Shown in pieces: positions 12,608 to 13,477 of a DNA stretch of 13,477 bases. The first letter of the stretch is position 1. Every line of letters starts with the position of its first letter. The notes beneath the pieces are model-generated. The model was not told where the DNA came from and did no database searches. It saw nothing but the letters and a program-made list of their open reading frames with translations. Source of the stretch: Caryophanales bacterium UBA1709. GTDB taxonomy: Bacteria > Bacillota_I > Bacilli_A > RFN20 > UBA1709. The translations under genes and the position numbers were made by a program. Where the stretch lies: contig DCJD01000002.1 in NCBI GenBank assembly GCA_002317215.1, forward strand, positions 13,064-26,540. Reading direction: 5' to 3'.

Positions 12608-13477
12608 ATGTATAAAACAGGTCAAATTGTGGAGGGTACTATTACTGGTATCCAAAATTATGGGGCATTTGTATCAATTGGAGATTGTGTAGGACTTGTC
12701 CATATTAGTGAGATTAGTGATGGCTTTGTAAGAAAGATCGATGATTTCTTACAAATAGGTAAAACATATACTTTTTATGTTATTGATTGTGATGAAGATG
12801 GAAAACATGTCAAGTTATCATATAAAAAGATTCATGAAGACACTAAAAATAGATATGTTTCTAGATCAACAAAGATATTAGATGCTAATACAAAATATTT
12901 TAATGATACTTATTTAGAAGTTAAAAATGCTATTAATAATCTAGAGACTTCTTATTTAACTTTAACATATAAATCAGTTACAAATAGAAATGTTAAAGAT
13001 ATTGATTTTGATAATCTAGATTTTAATAAATATCTAAATGAGTTATTAGAAAAAGATACTTTAAAGATTAAAGAAATTCATCAAGAAGATAAATATGATA
13101 AATTAGTAATTGTCTCAGATTATGAACATTTTGATTTATATGATGGAGTTATTGATTATTTGGGGTTAGCAAAAGATAAACTAATATATTTATTAAATAA
13201 CGCTAGTTTAAGTAGTATTGAGAATACTATAGATTATGTTAAAAACTATTCTTATAAAGTAATATTCATCTTTAAAGACGAATATAGTGAAAATGATGGG
13301 ATTATATTCCGTTTGTTTAGAAAAGATTTAGAACAAAAAGATTTAGATCCTACTAAACACATCTATTTCTTTGGTCAAGAAGAAGATGAAGATTTAATTG
13401 ATTTAATTAATAAAGAAAACTATATCTTCTTTAATGAAACTAAAATAGATACTAAATTTGGCACTTGTTTACCTTCT
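12608..13477 (+). CDS. S1 RNA-binding domain fused to a degenerate glucose-6-phosphate isomerase-like domain (3' truncated by window)
   Basis: The frame is open for 290 codons to the last base. Residues 1-~75 are a typical S1 domain (GQIVEGTITGIQNYGAFVSI at 5-24, GLVHISEIS at 29-37, KHVKLSYK at 66-73), like the small ribosome-associated YugI/CvfD proteins. Residues ~80-112 look like a helical linker. From ~113 the chain follows the N-terminal half of glucose-6-phosphate isomerase: DKLVIV then YLG (164-186), LIYLLNNAS (192-200), FRLFRKDLEQ (234-243) match family positions in spacing. The catalytic signatures do not survive: GIGGS is replaced by SDYEH (170-174), SGTTTE by DEYSEN (224-229), and GGR probably by DTK (281-283). 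I infer an RNA-binding pseudo-isomerase. In B. subtilis yugI lies near pgi (yugL), so a fusion of neighbours is plausible. The start is set by AGAAGG (12594-12599). A plain S1 protein with an unrelated C-terminal region remains possible. Confidence 0.75.
   Translation, partial: MYKTGQIVEGTITGIQNYGAFVSIGDCVGLVHISEISDGFVRKIDDFLQIGKTYTFYVIDCDEDGKHVKLSYKKIHEDTKNRYVSRSTKILDANTKYFNDTYLEVKNAINNLETSYLTLTYKSVTNRNVKDIDFDNLDFNKYLNELLEKDTLKIKEIHQEDKYDKLVIVSDYEHFDLYDGVIDYLGLAKDKLIYLLNNASLSSIENTIDYVKNYSYKVIFIFKDEYSENDGIIFRLFRKDLEQKDLDPTKHIYFFGQEEDEDLIDLINKENYIFFNETKIDTKFGTCLPS

Noticed and set aside
13100..13477. Possible frameshift or pseudogene in the isomerase-like region
   Set aside because: The frame is continuous over 870 bases with no stop and normal codon use. 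The changed motifs are substitutions within matching spacing, not frameshift debris, so divergence of a maintained protein fits better than decay.
1..13477. Mobile elements, CRISPR arrays, phage genes or defence genes
   Set aside because: No transposase, integrase, terminal inverted repeat with target duplication, regular direct-repeat array or restriction-type motif was seen; composition is uniform across the window.

Overview
The window is a chromosomal housekeeping region of a low-GC member of the Firmicutes/Bacilli-Mollicutes branch. It is very AT-rich, and all genes lie on the plus strand with tight spacing. Three things point to this lineage: the hrcA-grpE-dnaK-dnaJ operon under a CIRCE operator, a T-box in front of alaS, and a Gram-positive-type DnaK. 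MnmA carries an insertion that I recall from mollicute homologues, which suggests a Tenericutes-like or Erysipelotrichia-like Bacilli lineage. The code looks standard: Trp is TGG, no gene is interrupted by TGA, and the eleven visible stops are ten TAA and one TAG.

Layout. (1) 1-390 is the 3' end of pyruvate phosphate dikinase, closed by a terminator. (2) 453-525 is a dense heat-shock control region: a SigA-type promoter, one good CIRCE, a second weaker CIRCE-like repeat, and a perfect 14-bp palindrome between -35 and -10. It drives hrcA, grpE, dnaK and dnaJ (542-5132), which end at a strong hairpin. (3) mnmA (5197) has a promoter whose predicted +1 falls on its ATG, so its mRNA may be leaderless; recD2 follows through a TAATG overlap. 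(4) 8475-8713 is a promoter plus a complete T-box leader with an alanine specifier (GCC) and a UGGU tRNA-end-binding bulge. It controls alaS, followed without a gap by ruvX and a DUF1292 gene. (5) greA has its own extended -10 promoter and a terminator overlapping its stop codon. (6) From 12608 to the window end is an open, truncated gene.

The order mnmA-recD2-alaS-ruvX-DUF1292-greA is a shortened form of the conserved Bacilli cluster (B. subtilis trmU-yrrB-yrrC-alaS-yrzL-yrrK-yrzB...greA). It joins tRNA thiolation and charging, DNA repair and transcript cleavage. In this window it sits directly behind the heat-shock operon.

The most unusual item is the last gene. Its first ~75 residues are an S1 RNA-binding domain of the YugI/CvfD type. 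Its remainder aligns, by eye and almost without gaps in two blocks, with the N-terminal part of glucose-6-phosphate isomerase, but the visible phosphate and sugar-binding signatures (GIGGS, SGTTTE, and probably GGR) are all replaced. It looks like an RNA-binding domain fused to a catalytically dead isomerase.
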